A DNA stretch of 64,000 bases. Source: G965197675 sp965197675 (GTDB taxonomy: Bacteria; Chloroflexota; Dehalococcoidia; Plut-88900). Made by a program: the position numbers and the translations under genes. The notes under the pieces were generated by a model that was not told where the DNA came from, searched no databases, and saw only the letters and a list, made by a program, of their open reading frames with translations. Below, in pieces: positions 7,043-16,684 of this stretch (position 1 is the stretch's first letter; every line of letters starts with the position of its first letter). The stretch spans positions 620,001 to 684,000 of the forward strand of contig OZ240221.1 of NCBI GenBank assembly GCA_965197675.1, read 5' to 3'.

Positions 7043-8566
7043 TCATGTCATCCCTCGTGGGCGATATTGCAGTGACTCGGCCAAATGAGTCACTCCTATC
7101 TGTTCCTCGCCTGCCAAGTCCGAGATAGTTCTGGCCAGCTTGAGAATTCGGTGGAAGGCGCGAGCAGATAGGTGCATCTGTTGGGTAGCTGTCTGCAAGA
7201 GACCCCTTACGTCATCTTCCATGTCGCATATCTCTCTGATGTGCATAGGCCCCATGTCTGCATTGCAAGCGAGGCCAGACCTGGAGAACCTGTCGATTTG
7301 AATCTGTCTGGCCTTCTCCACCCTCGCTCTCACGGCTTCGGAATGCTCGGCATCTTCAGTAGTCATGAGCTTTTCATAGTCCACCCTGGGCACTTCTACA
7401 AACATGTCTATCCTATCTAGTAGAGGCCCACTAATGCGTTTTTGGTATCGAGCTATAAGGCCGGGGGAGCACGTGCACTCTTTGTAAGGGTCTCCGAAAA
7501 AGCCGCAAGGACACGGATTCATGGCGGCTACCATCATGAAATTGGCAGGAAAAGTGACCGTCCCCTGCGCCCGACTGATGGTTACCACTTTGTCCTCCAA
7601 GGGCTGGCGTAATACCTCAAGGGTATTGCGCCCGAACTCGGGCAACTCATCCAAGAATAGAACTCCCCTGTGACTGAGTGTTATCTCTCCCGGTCGAGGC
7701 TGCCGTCCTCCACCGACCAACCCCGCATAGGATATGGTGTAGTGTGGTGATCTAAATGGGCGTCTGTTTACCAAGGGAGTGTCGGAAGGCAATAGCCCAC
7801 CTATGCTATATATCTTCGTTGCCTCTAATGCCTCCTCGTTAGTCATCTTTGGAAGAATGGTCGGCAGAGAGCGAGCCAACAGGGTCTTACCACTGCCCGG
7901 AGGCCCGGTCATCAACAGATTGTGCCCACCGGCCGCGGCGATCTCCAAGGCCCGCTTTACGTGCTCTTGCCCCCTAACATGTGCCAAGTCCGTATCTGCA
8001 GCCGAGGGATCATCCATCTTGGGAAGAGCCCCATCCGTGCGATACGGCTCTAGGACCGTCTCTTGGCGCAGGTGACTGACCATCTCGGCCAGAGAGTTGA
8101 TCGGGTAGATGGTTATCCCATCCACCAGTGCAGCTTCTGCCTTGTCGCTGGTTGGCACATATACGGTGGACATTCCCTGCTGCTTGGCGAAGGCCACCAT
8201 CGGCAGAATGCCATGGGTATGGCGTAAAGTACCCTCCAAAGATAGCTCTCCAAGAAAAAGGGCGTTCGATACCTCGGCCGATATTTGCTGGGAGCTGAGA
8301 AGTATACCAACAGCTATAGGCAGATCATATGCGGGGCCTTCTTTCCTCAGGTCTGCGGGGGCAAGATTTACAGTGATGCGTTTCATGGGGAAATCGCAGC
8401 CTGAATTACGGATGGCGGCCCTTACCCGCTCCCTTGATTCCTGGACGGCGGTATCCGGCAGGCCCACGATGGTAAAGGCGGGTAGCCCAGGAGAGATATC
8501 CGTCTCCACCTCCACAATGGCCCCCGCCATACCAATTATGGCGCAACTCCTGGCCTTAGAGAGCAC
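7043..8566 (-). CDS. YifB/ComM family Mg-chelatase-like AAA+ ATPase
   Basis: A 507-residue protein of the YifB/ComM family. Domains in order: a Lon-protease-like ChlI domain (residues 1-160, with IVGLPDTAVQESRERVRAA), the AAA+ module with Walker A MTGPPGSGKTLLARSL near 218 and Walker B VLFLDELPEF near 300, and a C-terminal helical domain. Homologous ComM is a hexameric helicase that promotes branch migration during natural transformation. GTG start with GGAGG seven bases upstream. Length is normal. Adjacent to the NUDIX gene. Transformation itself is not otherwise evidenced in this window. Confidence 0.95.
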   Translation of the reverse strand: MLSKARSCAIIGMAGAIVEVETDISPGLPAFTIVGLPDTAVQESRERVRAAIRNSGCDFPMKRITVNLAPADLRKEGPAYDLPIAVGILLSSQQISAEVSNALFLGELSLEGTLRHTHGILPMVAFAKQQGMSTVYVPTSDKAEAALVDGITIYPINSLAEMVSHLRQETVLEPYRTDGALPKMDDPSAADTDLAHVRGQEHVKRALEIAAAGGHNLLMTGPPGSGKTLLARSLPTILPKMTNEEALEATKIYSIGGLLPSDTPLVNRRPFRSPHYTISYAGLVGGGRQPRPGEITLSHRGVLFLDELPEFGRNTLEVLRQPLEDKVVTISRAQGTVTFPANFMMVAAMNPCPCGFFGDPYKECTCSPGLIARYQKRISGPLLDRIDMFVEVPRVDYEKLMTTEDAEHSEAVRARVEKARQIQIDRFSRSGLACNADMGPMHIREICDMEDDVRGLLQTATQQMHLSARAFHRILKLARTISDLAGEEQIGVTHLAESLQYRPRGMT

Positions 8567-8598
8567 CCTAGAGCCTCCTAAGCAATGCTAGATGTTTA

Positions 8599-9510
8599 TC
8601 ATTCAGGCTGGAAGTTGGGTACCCGTACCTCGACGCCTGCCCGCTCCTCTTGAAGTATGTCCGAGGCGCTGGAGTCTCTGTCGCCCCATTCACGGCCCAT
8701 GGCCTCAAGGAGCCATTGTTCGGCGAGGCTGATCATGCTGACGGGCACTCGGACCTCTTTGGCCAGGTCGACAGCTAGAGCAATGTCCTTGTAGGCCAGC
8801 TTCAACGCAAAGCTGGGCGGATCGAACTTACCGGCGAAAAGATCGTCTTCCAGCCCTGCCATAGCGGACGTCCTGCCGAAAACCCCCCAGCGCACAGCGC
8901 GCCACAGGCTCATCGGGTCGACCCCCGCCTTTACCCCCAAGGTGAAGCCTTCCGCAACCACGCATCTGGCGGCAGTGGACATGGAGTTGTGGACCAGCTT
9001 GCAAACCGAGCCTGCGCCAATCTCGCCGGTGAGAATTATCCTGTCACCGAGGTGGTCCAGGGTAGGTTTACATCTATCGAATATGGCCTTGTCGCCTCCG
9101 ACCATGATGACCATCTTTCTGTTGGTAGCACCCACTATGCCGCCGCTAACCGGACAGTCCAGAACATGGGCCCCTTTTTCCTTGAAGCTGCCATACATCT
9201 TGCGGGCCAGGCTGGGCGATATACTGGAGAGGTCCGCATAGATGGCATCCGGTTTTACTCCCTCTATGATCCCTGACGGCCCCAGGGCTACAGCCTCTAC
9301 CTCGGGCGGTCCAGGAAGCGAGGTCATTATCACGTCGCTGGCCTCGGCCACCGCCTTGGGGGTGTCGGCCCAGGTGGCTCCCAACTCTTCCAAGGGTTTG
9401 ACCGTCTCTCGATTCATATCATGGACCGTGACTTTCAGGCCGTCGGCCAACAGATTACGAACCATGGGCCCACCCATATTCCCGACACCAATGTATCCTA
9501 GGTCAGCCAT
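8599..9510 (-). CDS. 3-hydroxyisobutyrate dehydrogenase-like NAD(P) oxidoreductase
   Basis: A 303-residue beta-hydroxyacid dehydrogenase. N-terminal Rossmann motif LGYIGVGNMGGPMV, the substrate loop DCPVSGGIVGA around residue 118, and the catalytic-Lys helix GSVCKLVHNSM around 170 are all present. Members oxidise 3-hydroxyisobutyrate, tartronate semialdehyde or related beta-hydroxy acids. It is transcribed away from the amidohydrolase array, whose promoter lies in the shared 180-bp spacer. A second member of the family is at 48752. The exact substrate is not determinable. Confidence 0.92.
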   Translation of the reverse strand: MADLGYIGVGNMGGPMVRNLLADGLKVTVHDMNRETVKPLEELGATWADTPKAVAEASDVIMTSLPGPPEVEAVALGPSGIIEGVKPDAIYADLSSISPSLARKMYGSFKEKGAHVLDCPVSGGIVGATNRKMVIMVGGDKAIFDRCKPTLDHLGDRIILTGEIGAGSVCKLVHNSMSTAARCVVAEGFTLGVKAGVDPMSLWRAVRWGVFGRTSAMAGLEDDLFAGKFDPPSFALKLAYKDIALAVDLAKEVRVPVSMISLAEQWLLEAMGREWGDRDSSASDILQEERAGVEVRVPNFQPE

Positions 9511-9630
9511 GCGATTATTCCTCCTTGATTCGCGCTTATCCTCTGGATAAGTTAAGAGTAGCTCAGATACGAATATAGTTCATCATGTTTGTTATGGAGT
9601 AGGGGTAATTATATCAGGGGGCGTAGTACG

Positions 9631-9659
9631 TTGACACCCCTAAGTGAGAATGATAATCT
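9631..9659 (+). promoter_or_regulatory. Sigma-70-type promoter of the four-gene amidohydrolase array
   Basis: TTGACA at 9631-9636 and TAATCT at 9654-9659 are 17 bp apart (GATAAT two bases earlier is an alternative -10). It points into the first amidohydrolase gene, whose ATG is 30 bp further on behind AGGAGG. Confidence 0.6.
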
Positions 9660-9689
9660 CTAAAAGTTCCCCCAGCAGGAGGTTCTACG

Positions 9690-10793
9690 ATGGCGAAGAA
9701 CGGCTACAAAGTCCTTGATTCAGACATGCACATCATGGAGCCGGAAGACCTCTGGCTGCGCTATATCGACTCAGAGTTTAAAGACAGAGCCCCGCGAGGA
9801 GTTACCCGTTGGCCCGGGGATCTTGTAATAGAGATGGAAGGGCATAGGATGGGCGACGACCCCGAGGACTGGGGCCAGACCAGGTTTGAGCAGCTTCGAG
9901 AAGATTACCAAGATTCTATAGCCAGCAATTGGGACTCGGCCTCTCAATTACAGGCGATGGACAACGAGGGTATAGACGTAGCCGTCATGTATCCCAGCAG
10001 AGGACTGTTCACGCTGGCGGTGGACGGACTGGATCCTGCATTTGGCGCCGCTATAGCCAGAGCGTATAACGACTGGCTATACGAGTTCTGCAGCTATTCT
10101 CCTGATCGGATGTTAGGGGCCGCCATGGTCTCTCCTTTTGACGTGGAATCGGCCGTCAGCGAGGCCCGCAGGGGCGTGGAGGAGTTGGGCTTCAAGGCGG
10201 TCTTCATGCGGCCCAACATAGTTAATGAACGTAACTGGCACAACCCGTATTACGATCCTCTTTGGGCCGAGATTGAGCGTCTAAATGTGCCGCTCGGATT
10301 CCATGAAGGAACCTGGACCGCCATACCTCAAGTAGGAGACAGGTTCGAGACTTTCATGATGCGCCACACCTGCACTCACCCCATGGAGATGATGCTGGCG
10401 GCGGTCAGTTTCATAGGCGGCGGAATCCTGGAGCGTTTTCCCAGTTTACAGGTGGGCTTTCTAGAGGCCAACTGCTCCTGGGCGCCGTGGCTAGTGTGGC
10501 GCCTCAACGAGCATTACGAACTATCGGGCCGTTTTGAGTCCCCTGAGTTGAAGCTGGAGCCCGTCGACTACTTCAAACGTCAGTGCTACGTATCTGTAGA
10601 GGCTGACGAAGAGCCCGTCAAGTTCGTTGAGGAGTCCGGCCTGGCCGACTCGGTAGTCTTCTCCACCGACTATCCCCACAGCGATTCCGCTTATCCCAAA
10701 TCGATAGACACGTTCTTGGAGATGCCTCTCTCGGAGGAGAGTAAGCGCAAGATTTTGTGGGACAACTGTGCCCGAATGTACGGGTTTTCATAA
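9690..10793 (+). CDS. Amidohydrolase 2 family protein, array A copy 1
   Basis: A 367-residue TIM-barrel metal hydrolase of the amidohydrolase-2 (ACMSD-like, PF04909) family. The metal-site D-x-H is in DSDMHIMEPEDLW at the N-terminus, a barrel His in PLGFHEG near residue 208, and the C-terminal Asp in FSTDYPHSD near 325. Such enzymes hydrolyse C-N or ester bonds or decarboxylate aromatic acids. First of four head-to-tail paralogs with 50-60 bp gaps, each with its own ribosome site (AGGAGG here), so one transcript is likely. All four end in DNCA(R/K)MY plus two or three residues. Substrate unknown. Confidence 0.92.
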   Translation: MAKNGYKVLDSDMHIMEPEDLWLRYIDSEFKDRAPRGVTRWPGDLVIEMEGHRMGDDPEDWGQTRFEQLREDYQDSIASNWDSASQLQAMDNEGIDVAVMYPSRGLFTLAVDGLDPAFGAAIARAYNDWLYEFCSYSPDRMLGAAMVSPFDVESAVSEARRGVEELGFKAVFMRPNIVNERNWHNPYYDPLWAEIERLNVPLGFHEGTWTAIPQVGDRFETFMMRHTCTHPMEMMLAAVSFIGGGILERFPSLQVGFLEANCSWAPWLVWRLNEHYELSGRFESPELKLEPVDYFKRQCYVSVEADEEPVKFVEESGLADSVVFSTDYPHSDSAYPKSIDTFLEMPLSEESKRKILWDNCARMYGFS

Positions 10794-10844
10794 GACAGAT
10801 ACCGAGCAGATAGAGCCAAAATTTTTCGGTAGAGGAGGACTGCG

Positions 10845-11948
10845 GTGGCTAAGAATGGGTTTAAGGTCTTGGACTCGGATATGCACGTGATCGAGCCCAG
10901 GAACCTGTGGCAAGAATACATCGACCCCGCATTCAAAGACCGATCTCCCAAAGGGATCGACCGGTTTCACGGCGACATGCAGATAGATTTCATTGGGCAC
11001 GTGACCCCAAACGATCCCTTGGATTGGGGAATTGATAGAGCCAGTCAACTAGATGAGTTCTACAAGCACTCTTACGAGCACGACTGGGACTCCGAGTCCC
11101 AGGTGCGTGCCATGGATATAGAGGGCATTGATGTCGCTGTCTTATATCCCAGCCGAGGTTTGTTCACCCTCGCTTTCGACACCATGGACCCCCAATTGGG
11201 AAATGCAGTGGCCCGAGCCTACAATGACTGGATGCGCGACTTCTGCAGCTACGCCCCAGACAGAATGTATGGAGCCGCCATGGTCTCTCCCTTCGACGTG
11301 GAGACAGCCGTAGGTGAGGCTCGCCGCGGAGTGGAGGAGTTGGGCATGAAAGCCATATTCCTCCGACCCAACATCGTCAACGATCGCAACTGGCACGATT
11401 CCTACTACGATCCTCTTTGGGCCGAGATTGAGCGCCTGAATGTGCCGTTGGGCTTCCACGAGGGCTCCAACACCGTAATGCGTCAAGTAGGTGACAGGTT
11501 TGATACCTACATGATGATGCACACCGTCTGCCACCCCATGGAGATGATGCTGGCGGCGGTCAGTTTCATAGGTGGCGGAATCCTGGAGCGTTTTTCCAAT
11601 CTACAGGTGGGCTTCCTGGAGGCCAACTGCTCCTGGGCGCCCTGGCTGCTATGGCGCCTCGATGAGCACTTCGAGCTTTCAGGGCGCTTCGAGTCTCCCG
11701 AGCTTAAGCTGGAACCCATCGAGTATTTCAAGCGTCAGTGCTACGTCTCTGTCGAAGCCGATGAAGAACCAACCAAGTTCGTGGAGGAGTCTGGCCTGAT
11801 CAACAATGTAGTCTTTTCCACAGACTACCCCCACAGCGACGCCAAGTACCCTAAGGCAGTAGACACATTCCTGGAGACCGTTCCCATCTCCGAAGATAGT
11901 CAGCGCAGGATTCTGTGGGACAACTGCGCCCGAATGTATGGGTTCTAG
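10845..11948 (+). CDS. Amidohydrolase 2 family protein, array A copy 2
   Basis: A 367-residue paralog starting at GTG behind AGAGGAGG. The metal motifs are intact (DSDMHVIEP, LGFHEG, FSTDYPHSD). It diverges from its three neighbours mainly in residues 35-70, where it reads DRSPKGIDRFHGDMQIDFIG instead of the RAPKCYTRWMGD-type stretch, and around LGFHEGSNTVM, next to the metal site. That pattern, barrel core kept and substrate-facing loops changed, suggests a different substrate. Cytosolic, no signal peptide. Confidence 0.92.
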   Translation: MAKNGFKVLDSDMHVIEPRNLWQEYIDPAFKDRSPKGIDRFHGDMQIDFIGHVTPNDPLDWGIDRASQLDEFYKHSYEHDWDSESQVRAMDIEGIDVAVLYPSRGLFTLAFDTMDPQLGNAVARAYNDWMRDFCSYAPDRMYGAAMVSPFDVETAVGEARRGVEELGMKAIFLRPNIVNDRNWHDSYYDPLWAEIERLNVPLGFHEGSNTVMRQVGDRFDTYMMMHTVCHPMEMMLAAVSFIGGGILERFSNLQVGFLEANCSWAPWLLWRLDEHFELSGRFESPELKLEPIEYFKRQCYVSVEADEEPTKFVEESGLINNVVFSTDYPHSDAKYPKAVDTFLETVPISEDSQRRILWDNCARMYGF

Positions 11949-12006
11949 TCAAAACCTAGTCGCACTTTAGGCATTAGTAGCGCAGCTCATATGGAGAGAG
12001 CATCCA

Positions 12007-13107
12007 ATGGCTAAGAACGGATTCAAGGTCATCGACTCAGACATGCACGTGCTGGAACCTGAGGACCTGTGGGACAGGTATATTGATTCAGCCTTCAGAG
12101 ACAGGGCACCCAAGTGCTATACCCGTTGGATGGGTGATCTACAAGTGGAGTTGGAAGGTCATCTAATGGTTACCGATCCTGAAGACTGGGCCGAGGCCAA
12201 GGCGGAAGAGCTTACCGATAGATACGTGGACTCCTTCAAGAATAACTGGGACTCTGCCTCACAGGTAAGGGCTATGGACAGAGAGGGTATAGACGTCGCT
12301 ATTCTCTACCCGAGCAGGGGACTATACACTCTGGCTGTGGATGGATTAGATCCAGACCTGGGGACTGCAATAGCCAGGGCTTACAACGATTGGCTTTACG
12401 ACTTTTGCGGTTATGTCCCAGATCGTATGTTCGGAGCTGGCATGATTTCCCCCTTCGACACCGAGTCCGCCGCGTCAGAGGCCCACCGCGCAGTAGAGGA
12501 GCTCGGGTTTAAGGCAGTGTTCCTCCGACCTAACATCGTCAATGGGCGAAATTGGCATGACCCCTGCTATGACCCACTTTGGGCCGAGATAGAGCGGTTG
12601 GGCATACCCCTCGGCTTTCACGAAGGCTCCTACGCCGCTCTGCCGCAGATGGGTGACAGGTTTAAGTCGTTCATGATGCACCACACTTGCAGCCACTCCA
12701 TGGAGATGATGATGGCAGTGGTTAGCTTCATAGGCGGAGGGATACTGGAGAGATTTCCTAAGTTGCAGGTGGGGTTCCTGGAAGCCAACTGCTCCTGGGC
12801 GCCGTGGCTGGTATGGCGCTTGAATGAGCACTTCGAACTTTCCGGGCGCTTCGAGTCCCCTGAGCTTACATTGGAGCCCATCGACTACTTCAAGCGTCAG
12901 TGCTATGTCTCTATCGAGGCCGATGAGGAGCCGGCTACTAATATCGAACATACTGGTCTGGCAAACAATGTGGTCTTTTCCACCGACTATCCTCACGTCG
13001 ATGCCAAATATCCCTATGCCGTGGAAAGTTTTCTAAAAATGCCCATTTCCGAGGATTCGAAGCACAAGTTTCTGTGGGACAATTGCGCCCGAATGTACGG
13101 GTTCTAG
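12007..13107 (+). CDS. Amidohydrolase 2 family protein, array A copy 3
   Basis: A 366-residue paralog. Metal-site motifs DSDMHVLEPEDLW, LGFHEGSYAAL and FSTDYPHVD are kept. Closest in the array to copy 4: both share RAPKCYTRWMGD and the AEDW-type loop around residues 40-65, so these two look like the most recent duplication. The start is the ATG behind GGAGAG. It also keeps the core stretch EANCSWAPWLVWRLNEH shared by all copies. Substrate unknown. Confidence 0.92.
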   Translation: MAKNGFKVIDSDMHVLEPEDLWDRYIDSAFRDRAPKCYTRWMGDLQVELEGHLMVTDPEDWAEAKAEELTDRYVDSFKNNWDSASQVRAMDREGIDVAILYPSRGLYTLAVDGLDPDLGTAIARAYNDWLYDFCGYVPDRMFGAGMISPFDTESAASEAHRAVEELGFKAVFLRPNIVNGRNWHDPCYDPLWAEIERLGIPLGFHEGSYAALPQMGDRFKSFMMHHTCSHSMEMMMAVVSFIGGGILERFPKLQVGFLEANCSWAPWLVWRLNEHFELSGRFESPELTLEPIDYFKRQCYVSIEADEEPATNIEHTGLANNVVFSTDYPHVDAKYPYAVESFLKMPISEDSKHKFLWDNCARMYGF

Positions 13108-13165
13108 TCAAAACATCGCTTCACTTCAGGTATCAATGGCGTTGGTTGCATAGAGAGGATATCCC

Positions 13166-14269
13166 ATGGCCAAGAACGGATTCAAAGTCGTCGATTCCGA
13201 TATGCACGTGATGGAGCCTGAGGACCTTTGGGAGCGTTACATCGATCCTGCATTCAGGGATCGGGCTCCCAAGTGCTACACGCGGTGGATGGGAGACATG
13301 CAGGTCGAGCTGGAGGGGTGCCTCATGGTAGATGACCCAGAAGACTGGGCCAACGCCAAGGCCGACGAGCTGTTCGATAGGTATGCCGACTCCGTAGAGA
13401 ACAACTGGGACTCGGCATCTCAAGTACGAGCGATGGACAAAGAAGGCATAGACGTGGCCGTGCTGTACCCCAGTAGAGGGCTCTACGCCTTGGGAGTTGA
13501 TGGACTGGACCCAGCTCTAAGCGCTGCTATAGCCAAGGCCTACAACGACTGGATGTACGACTTCTGCAGCATTGCCCCTGACCGGATGTACGGTGCGGTA
13601 ATGGTCTCTCCATTCAACGTTGAGTCGGCGGTGACCGAAGTCCGTCGTGGAGTAGAAGATCTGGGGTTCAAGGCAGCCTTCTTGCGACCCAACATCGTCA
13701 ACGGCCGAAACTGGCATGAACCGTACTACGATCCCCTCTGGGCCGAGATAGAGCGGCTGGAGATTCCTCTGGGGTTCCACGAGGGGGTCAAATCGGCACT
13801 GCCTCAGATGGGAGACTGGTTTGAGACCTGGACTATGCAGCACGTATGCAGCCATCCTATGGAGATGATGCTCTCAATAGTCAGCTTCATAGGCGGTGGG
13901 GTACTGGAGAGATTCCCCAGGCTACAGGTTGGTTTCCTGGAAGCCAACTGCTCCTGGGCGCCGTGGTTGATATGGCGCCTGAATGAGCACTTCGAGCTTT
14001 CAGGACACTATGAGTCCCCTGAGCTTACGTTGGAGCCCGTCGACTACTTCAAACGCCAGTGCTACGTATCCATCGAGGCCGATGAAGGCCCGGCTACGTA
14101 TATCGGGGAAGCCGGATTGACCAACAACGTGGTCTTCTCCACCGATTACCCCCACAACGACTCCAAATATCCCTACGCCGTAGACCACTTCCTGAAGATG
14201 CCCCTTGCTGAGGAGACCAAGCGTAAATTCCTGTGGGACAACTGCGCCAAGATGTACAGCCTATCTTAG
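13166..14269 (+). CDS. Amidohydrolase 2 family protein, array A copy 4
   Basis: A 367-residue paralog, last of the four. Metal motifs DSDMHVMEPEDLW, LGFHEGVKSAL and FSTDYPHND are intact, so it should be active. Its final residues (KMYSLS) differ from the MYGF end of the other copies. The stop overlaps the stop of the convergent cupin gene by four bases. ATG behind AGAGGATAT. No signal peptide, so cytosolic. Confidence 0.92.
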   Translation: MAKNGFKVVDSDMHVMEPEDLWERYIDPAFRDRAPKCYTRWMGDMQVELEGCLMVDDPEDWANAKADELFDRYADSVENNWDSASQVRAMDKEGIDVAVLYPSRGLYALGVDGLDPALSAAIAKAYNDWMYDFCSIAPDRMYGAVMVSPFNVESAVTEVRRGVEDLGFKAAFLRPNIVNGRNWHEPYYDPLWAEIERLEIPLGFHEGVKSALPQMGDWFETWTMQHVCSHPMEMMLSIVSFIGGGVLERFPRLQVGFLEANCSWAPWLIWRLNEHFELSGHYESPELTLEPVDYFKRQCYVSIEADEGPATYIGEAGLTNNVVFSTDYPHNDSKYPYAVDHFLKMPLAEETKRKFLWDNCAKMYSLS

Positions 14270-14628
14270 TCGTTGAGATAGGTGGTGTGTTCCTTTGAGG
14301 CCAGGTCTGGAGCTGGCAGGAATACCAATATCTTGGCGGTTCCGGGTCCTACACCTCGGAAGCTGTGATGCATCCCAGAGGGAATGGCAATGGTATGATC
14401 TCTGGTTGCCTCTCGAATCTCATTCCCCAGCTTCGCCTCCACGGTTCCTTCCAACACGACGATGAACTCGTCCACGTTGTGATAGTGAGGCGGAGCGCCG
14501 GCTCCGGGTTGCACTTCGCTGTAGTCGAGGGTACATGAAAACCCTGTGTCTCCTCCAGCCAGCTTCCACCTCCTGTATCCCGGGCGCCACGCCACCTCCG
14601 GTGCTTCTCTGAGGTCTATAACGGGCAC
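14266..14628 (-). CDS. Single-domain cupin protein
   Basis: A 120-residue beta-barrel cupin. Motif 1 reads PPHYHNVDEFIVVLEGTVEA (residues 46-65), the G-x5-H-x-H-x3-4-E-x6-G metal site, and motif 2 is the IPSGMHHSFRG stretch near 91. Such small cupins are metal-dependent isomerases, dioxygenase-like enzymes or sugar/ligand sensors. It is read towards the amidohydrolase array, with the flavin reductase gene 24 bp upstream on the same strand, so the two form an operon. The reaction cannot be assigned. Confidence 0.88.
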   Translation of the reverse strand: MPVIDLREAPEVAWRPGYRRWKLAGGDTGFSCTLDYSEVQPGAGAPPHYHNVDEFIVVLEGTVEAKLGNEIREATRDHTIAIPSGMHHSFRGVGPGTAKILVFLPAPDLASKEHTTYLND

Positions 14629-14652
14629 TGCTCGGACTCCAGGTTAAGCACC

Positions 14653-15165
14653 TTAGCCACCGTAGAACACCTTGTCGCCCAGGTCCTTCATCCACAAAGT
14701 GGCCTCGTCCACACGACCCTCACCCAGGTCTTTGCGAAGGCCAGCCTCGACCACCTCACCAACGAAAATGGAGTGGTCTCCCTTCTCGATGGTATCCGTC
14801 AACCTGCACTCGAACCAGGCTGGAGTGTTAAGCAATAGAGGAGCGCCTGTAGTCCCCTTCTCGAAAGCCTCTCCCCCTATGCTATCATCCTCCCTTTCAT
14901 GGGACTTGAAGAAATTGAAGGCTGCTCCTTGCTGACCTTTACCAAGAATATTTATGGCGAAGGCCCCACTCTGCTTGATAATGCCGTGGGCGCCAGAGTC
15001 GTTCTTCACCCCTATTACCACGAGGGGAGGAGAGAAAGAGGTCTGAGTCACCCAGTTGACGGTCGCTGCAGCAACAGAGCCATCCTTGCCCTCGGCCGTC
15101 AATATGTAGAGTCCGTAAGGAATCATTCTCAAAGCCGCTTTTTTCGCTTCCTCGTTCATAAACAC
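14653..15165 (-). CDS. Flavin reductase-like domain protein
   Basis: A 170-residue FMN-binding split-barrel protein of the flavin-reductase family (PF01613). Landmarks: ALRMIPYGLYILTAEG at the N-terminus, the core VTQTSFSPPLVVIGVK, and GAFAINILGKGQ. Family members reduce FMN or FAD with NAD(P)H to feed two-component monooxygenases. No monooxygenase partner is in this window, so its client may be elsewhere or it may act as a flavoprotein in its own right. Good ribosome site (AGGAGGGG). Shares a strand with the cupin gene and diverges from amidohydrolase array B. Confidence 0.9.
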   Translation of the reverse strand: MFMNEEAKKAALRMIPYGLYILTAEGKDGSVAAATVNWVTQTSFSPPLVVIGVKNDSGAHGIIKQSGAFAINILGKGQQGAAFNFFKSHEREDDSIGGEAFEKGTTGAPLLLNTPAWFECRLTDTIEKGDHSIFVGEVVEAGLRKDLGEGRVDEATLWMKDLGDKVFYGG

Positions 15166-15346
15166 CCCTCCTTGCTTGGGCTAGCTGCTCTTAGAACCGC
15201 CGAATTATATCAAAGGCGCCTGGGTGTTGGAAGGAGTCTCCGCGTCTGGGAAACCAAGTTAACGCTAGATTGCCTGGATGCCATCCAATCTTTTCATTCT
15301 ACATGCGCCTGCAAAGTCCTCAGATGAACATAGTCACGCTCAGCGT

Positions 15347-15376
15347 TTGAAATATCCACGTTAGGCCTGATATAAT
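15347..15376 (+). promoter_or_regulatory. Sigma-70-type promoter of the three-gene amidohydrolase array
   Basis: TTGAAA at 15347-15352 and a perfect TATAAT at 15371-15376, 18 bp apart, 26 bp before the ATG of the first gene. The surrounding 240-bp spacer is otherwise empty and also holds the divergent flavin reductase start. Confidence 0.7.
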
Positions 15377-15402
15377 CACTCTTACTCTGGGGGGGTCTCA
15401 CT

Positions 15403-16632
15403 ATGTACACAGGTAAAGTTATATCCGGCGACTGTCACATCGACATTCCCTGGTTGCCTACTGATCTGTTCGTAACCAACGCTCCTTCTCACCTTAAGGA
15501 CAAGATGCCCCACGTGAAGGAAACCAGCGAGGGCACCCAGTGGTTCGCCGACGGTAAGCAGCTGGGTTGGGTGGCCGGAGCGGCTCTTGGCTTGCGTGAG
15601 GGCGCTTGGGATCCGTATGTCGCCGGGTATTCAACTCGCCTGGACAAAATGGAGGAGATGAGCTTCTTCTCCGATGGTCTTAAAGGCCTCTTCCATCCTA
15701 CCACTCCTGAGCTACGTATCAAGGACCAGGATGCTGACAGGATCAGCGGAGAGGTGATCTACGGTATCCTGGGTCTTGCGGGTGGGCACCAGGGCTTCAG
15801 CACTGAAGAAGACGAGCCGGACATAGGAGGTGGAGACAGCCCAAGCGGAGATTATGGAATAACCGATCTGGAGGTTATTACAGAGGTCTACAACATATAC
15901 AACGAGTGGCTGGCCGATTTCTGCAGGACGCGCCCGGCGCGTCTTGCAGGCCTCGCATGTCTCAACGCTCACGACCCTAAGCTAGCTGCCAAACAGCTGC
16001 GGCGCGCCTCCGAGATAGGTTTAAAGGGGGCGGAGATGAACGTCGCTGCTGCCGTTGACCCCATATACCACAAGAATTGGGATCTGCTATGGGCCGCCGC
16101 CGATGAGACCGGTCTTCCTATATCCTTCCATACCGTCGGCATCAACACCAGAAAGCCCAAGAAATCCGATTTCGAGGACTACAACTGGATGTACTTGGGC
16201 GTGCGTCTGACCAACTTCCAGCTATCCGGCGGGGAGTTCCTGGCCAGCATCATATATTCGGGGGCCTGCGATCGCTTCCCAAACCTCAAGTTCGTCCTCG
16301 GCGAGTGTGGCATCGGCTGGATACCTTACATGCTGAATCGCATGGACCATGAATACGCCAAGCAGTTCTTTCAACTGGGACTCAGCCTCAAGCCCAGCGA
16401 GTTCTGGTATCGCCAGGGCTTCTCCACTTTCCAGGAAGAGTTCGTGACCGGCGAGATGGTGCAGCTAATAGGCGAGGACAACATCATTTGGGGCTCTGAT
16501 TACCCTCATCCCGATGGTGTTTGGCCCGACTCTCGCAGCACTATTGACAATAACCTGGCACAACTAAGCGAAGATGCAGTCAGTAAGATCGTATGCCACA
16601 ATACAGCCGGATTGTATGGATTTCCTGGTTGA
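15403..16632 (+). CDS. Amidohydrolase family protein, array B copy 1
   Basis: A 409-residue TIM-barrel hydrolase, second subgroup in this window. Metal-site motifs: SGDCHIDIPWLP at the N-terminus, LPISFHTVG near residue 240 and WGSDYPHPDGVWPDS near 365. It carries an acidic, Gly/Ser-rich loop at about residues 130-155 (TEEDEPDIGGGDSPSGDYG) whose length differs in each of the three paralogs. No signal peptide. First of three tandem genes with 46-52 bp gaps. Substrate unknown; related proteins are annotated only as amidohydrolase or predicted TIM-barrel metal-dependent hydrolase. Confidence 0.9.
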   Translation: MYTGKVISGDCHIDIPWLPTDLFVTNAPSHLKDKMPHVKETSEGTQWFADGKQLGWVAGAALGLREGAWDPYVAGYSTRLDKMEEMSFFSDGLKGLFHPTTPELRIKDQDADRISGEVIYGILGLAGGHQGFSTEEDEPDIGGGDSPSGDYGITDLEVITEVYNIYNEWLADFCRTRPARLAGLACLNAHDPKLAAKQLRRASEIGLKGAEMNVAAAVDPIYHKNWDLLWAAADETGLPISFHTVGINTRKPKKSDFEDYNWMYLGVRLTNFQLSGGEFLASIIYSGACDRFPNLKFVLGECGIGWIPYMLNRMDHEYAKQFFQLGLSLKPSEFWYRQGFSTFQEEFVTGEMVQLIGEDNIIWGSDYPHPDGVWPDSRSTIDNNLAQLSEDAVSKIVCHNTAGLYGFPG

Positions 16633-16684
16633 CAATAATATATAATTCGTAGAAGCAGAGTAGTAAGGGAAGAGGAGGTACATC

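Noticed and set aside
14266..14269. Possible fusion of amidohydrolase copy 4 and the cupin
   Set aside because: They are on opposite strands; only the stop codons overlap.
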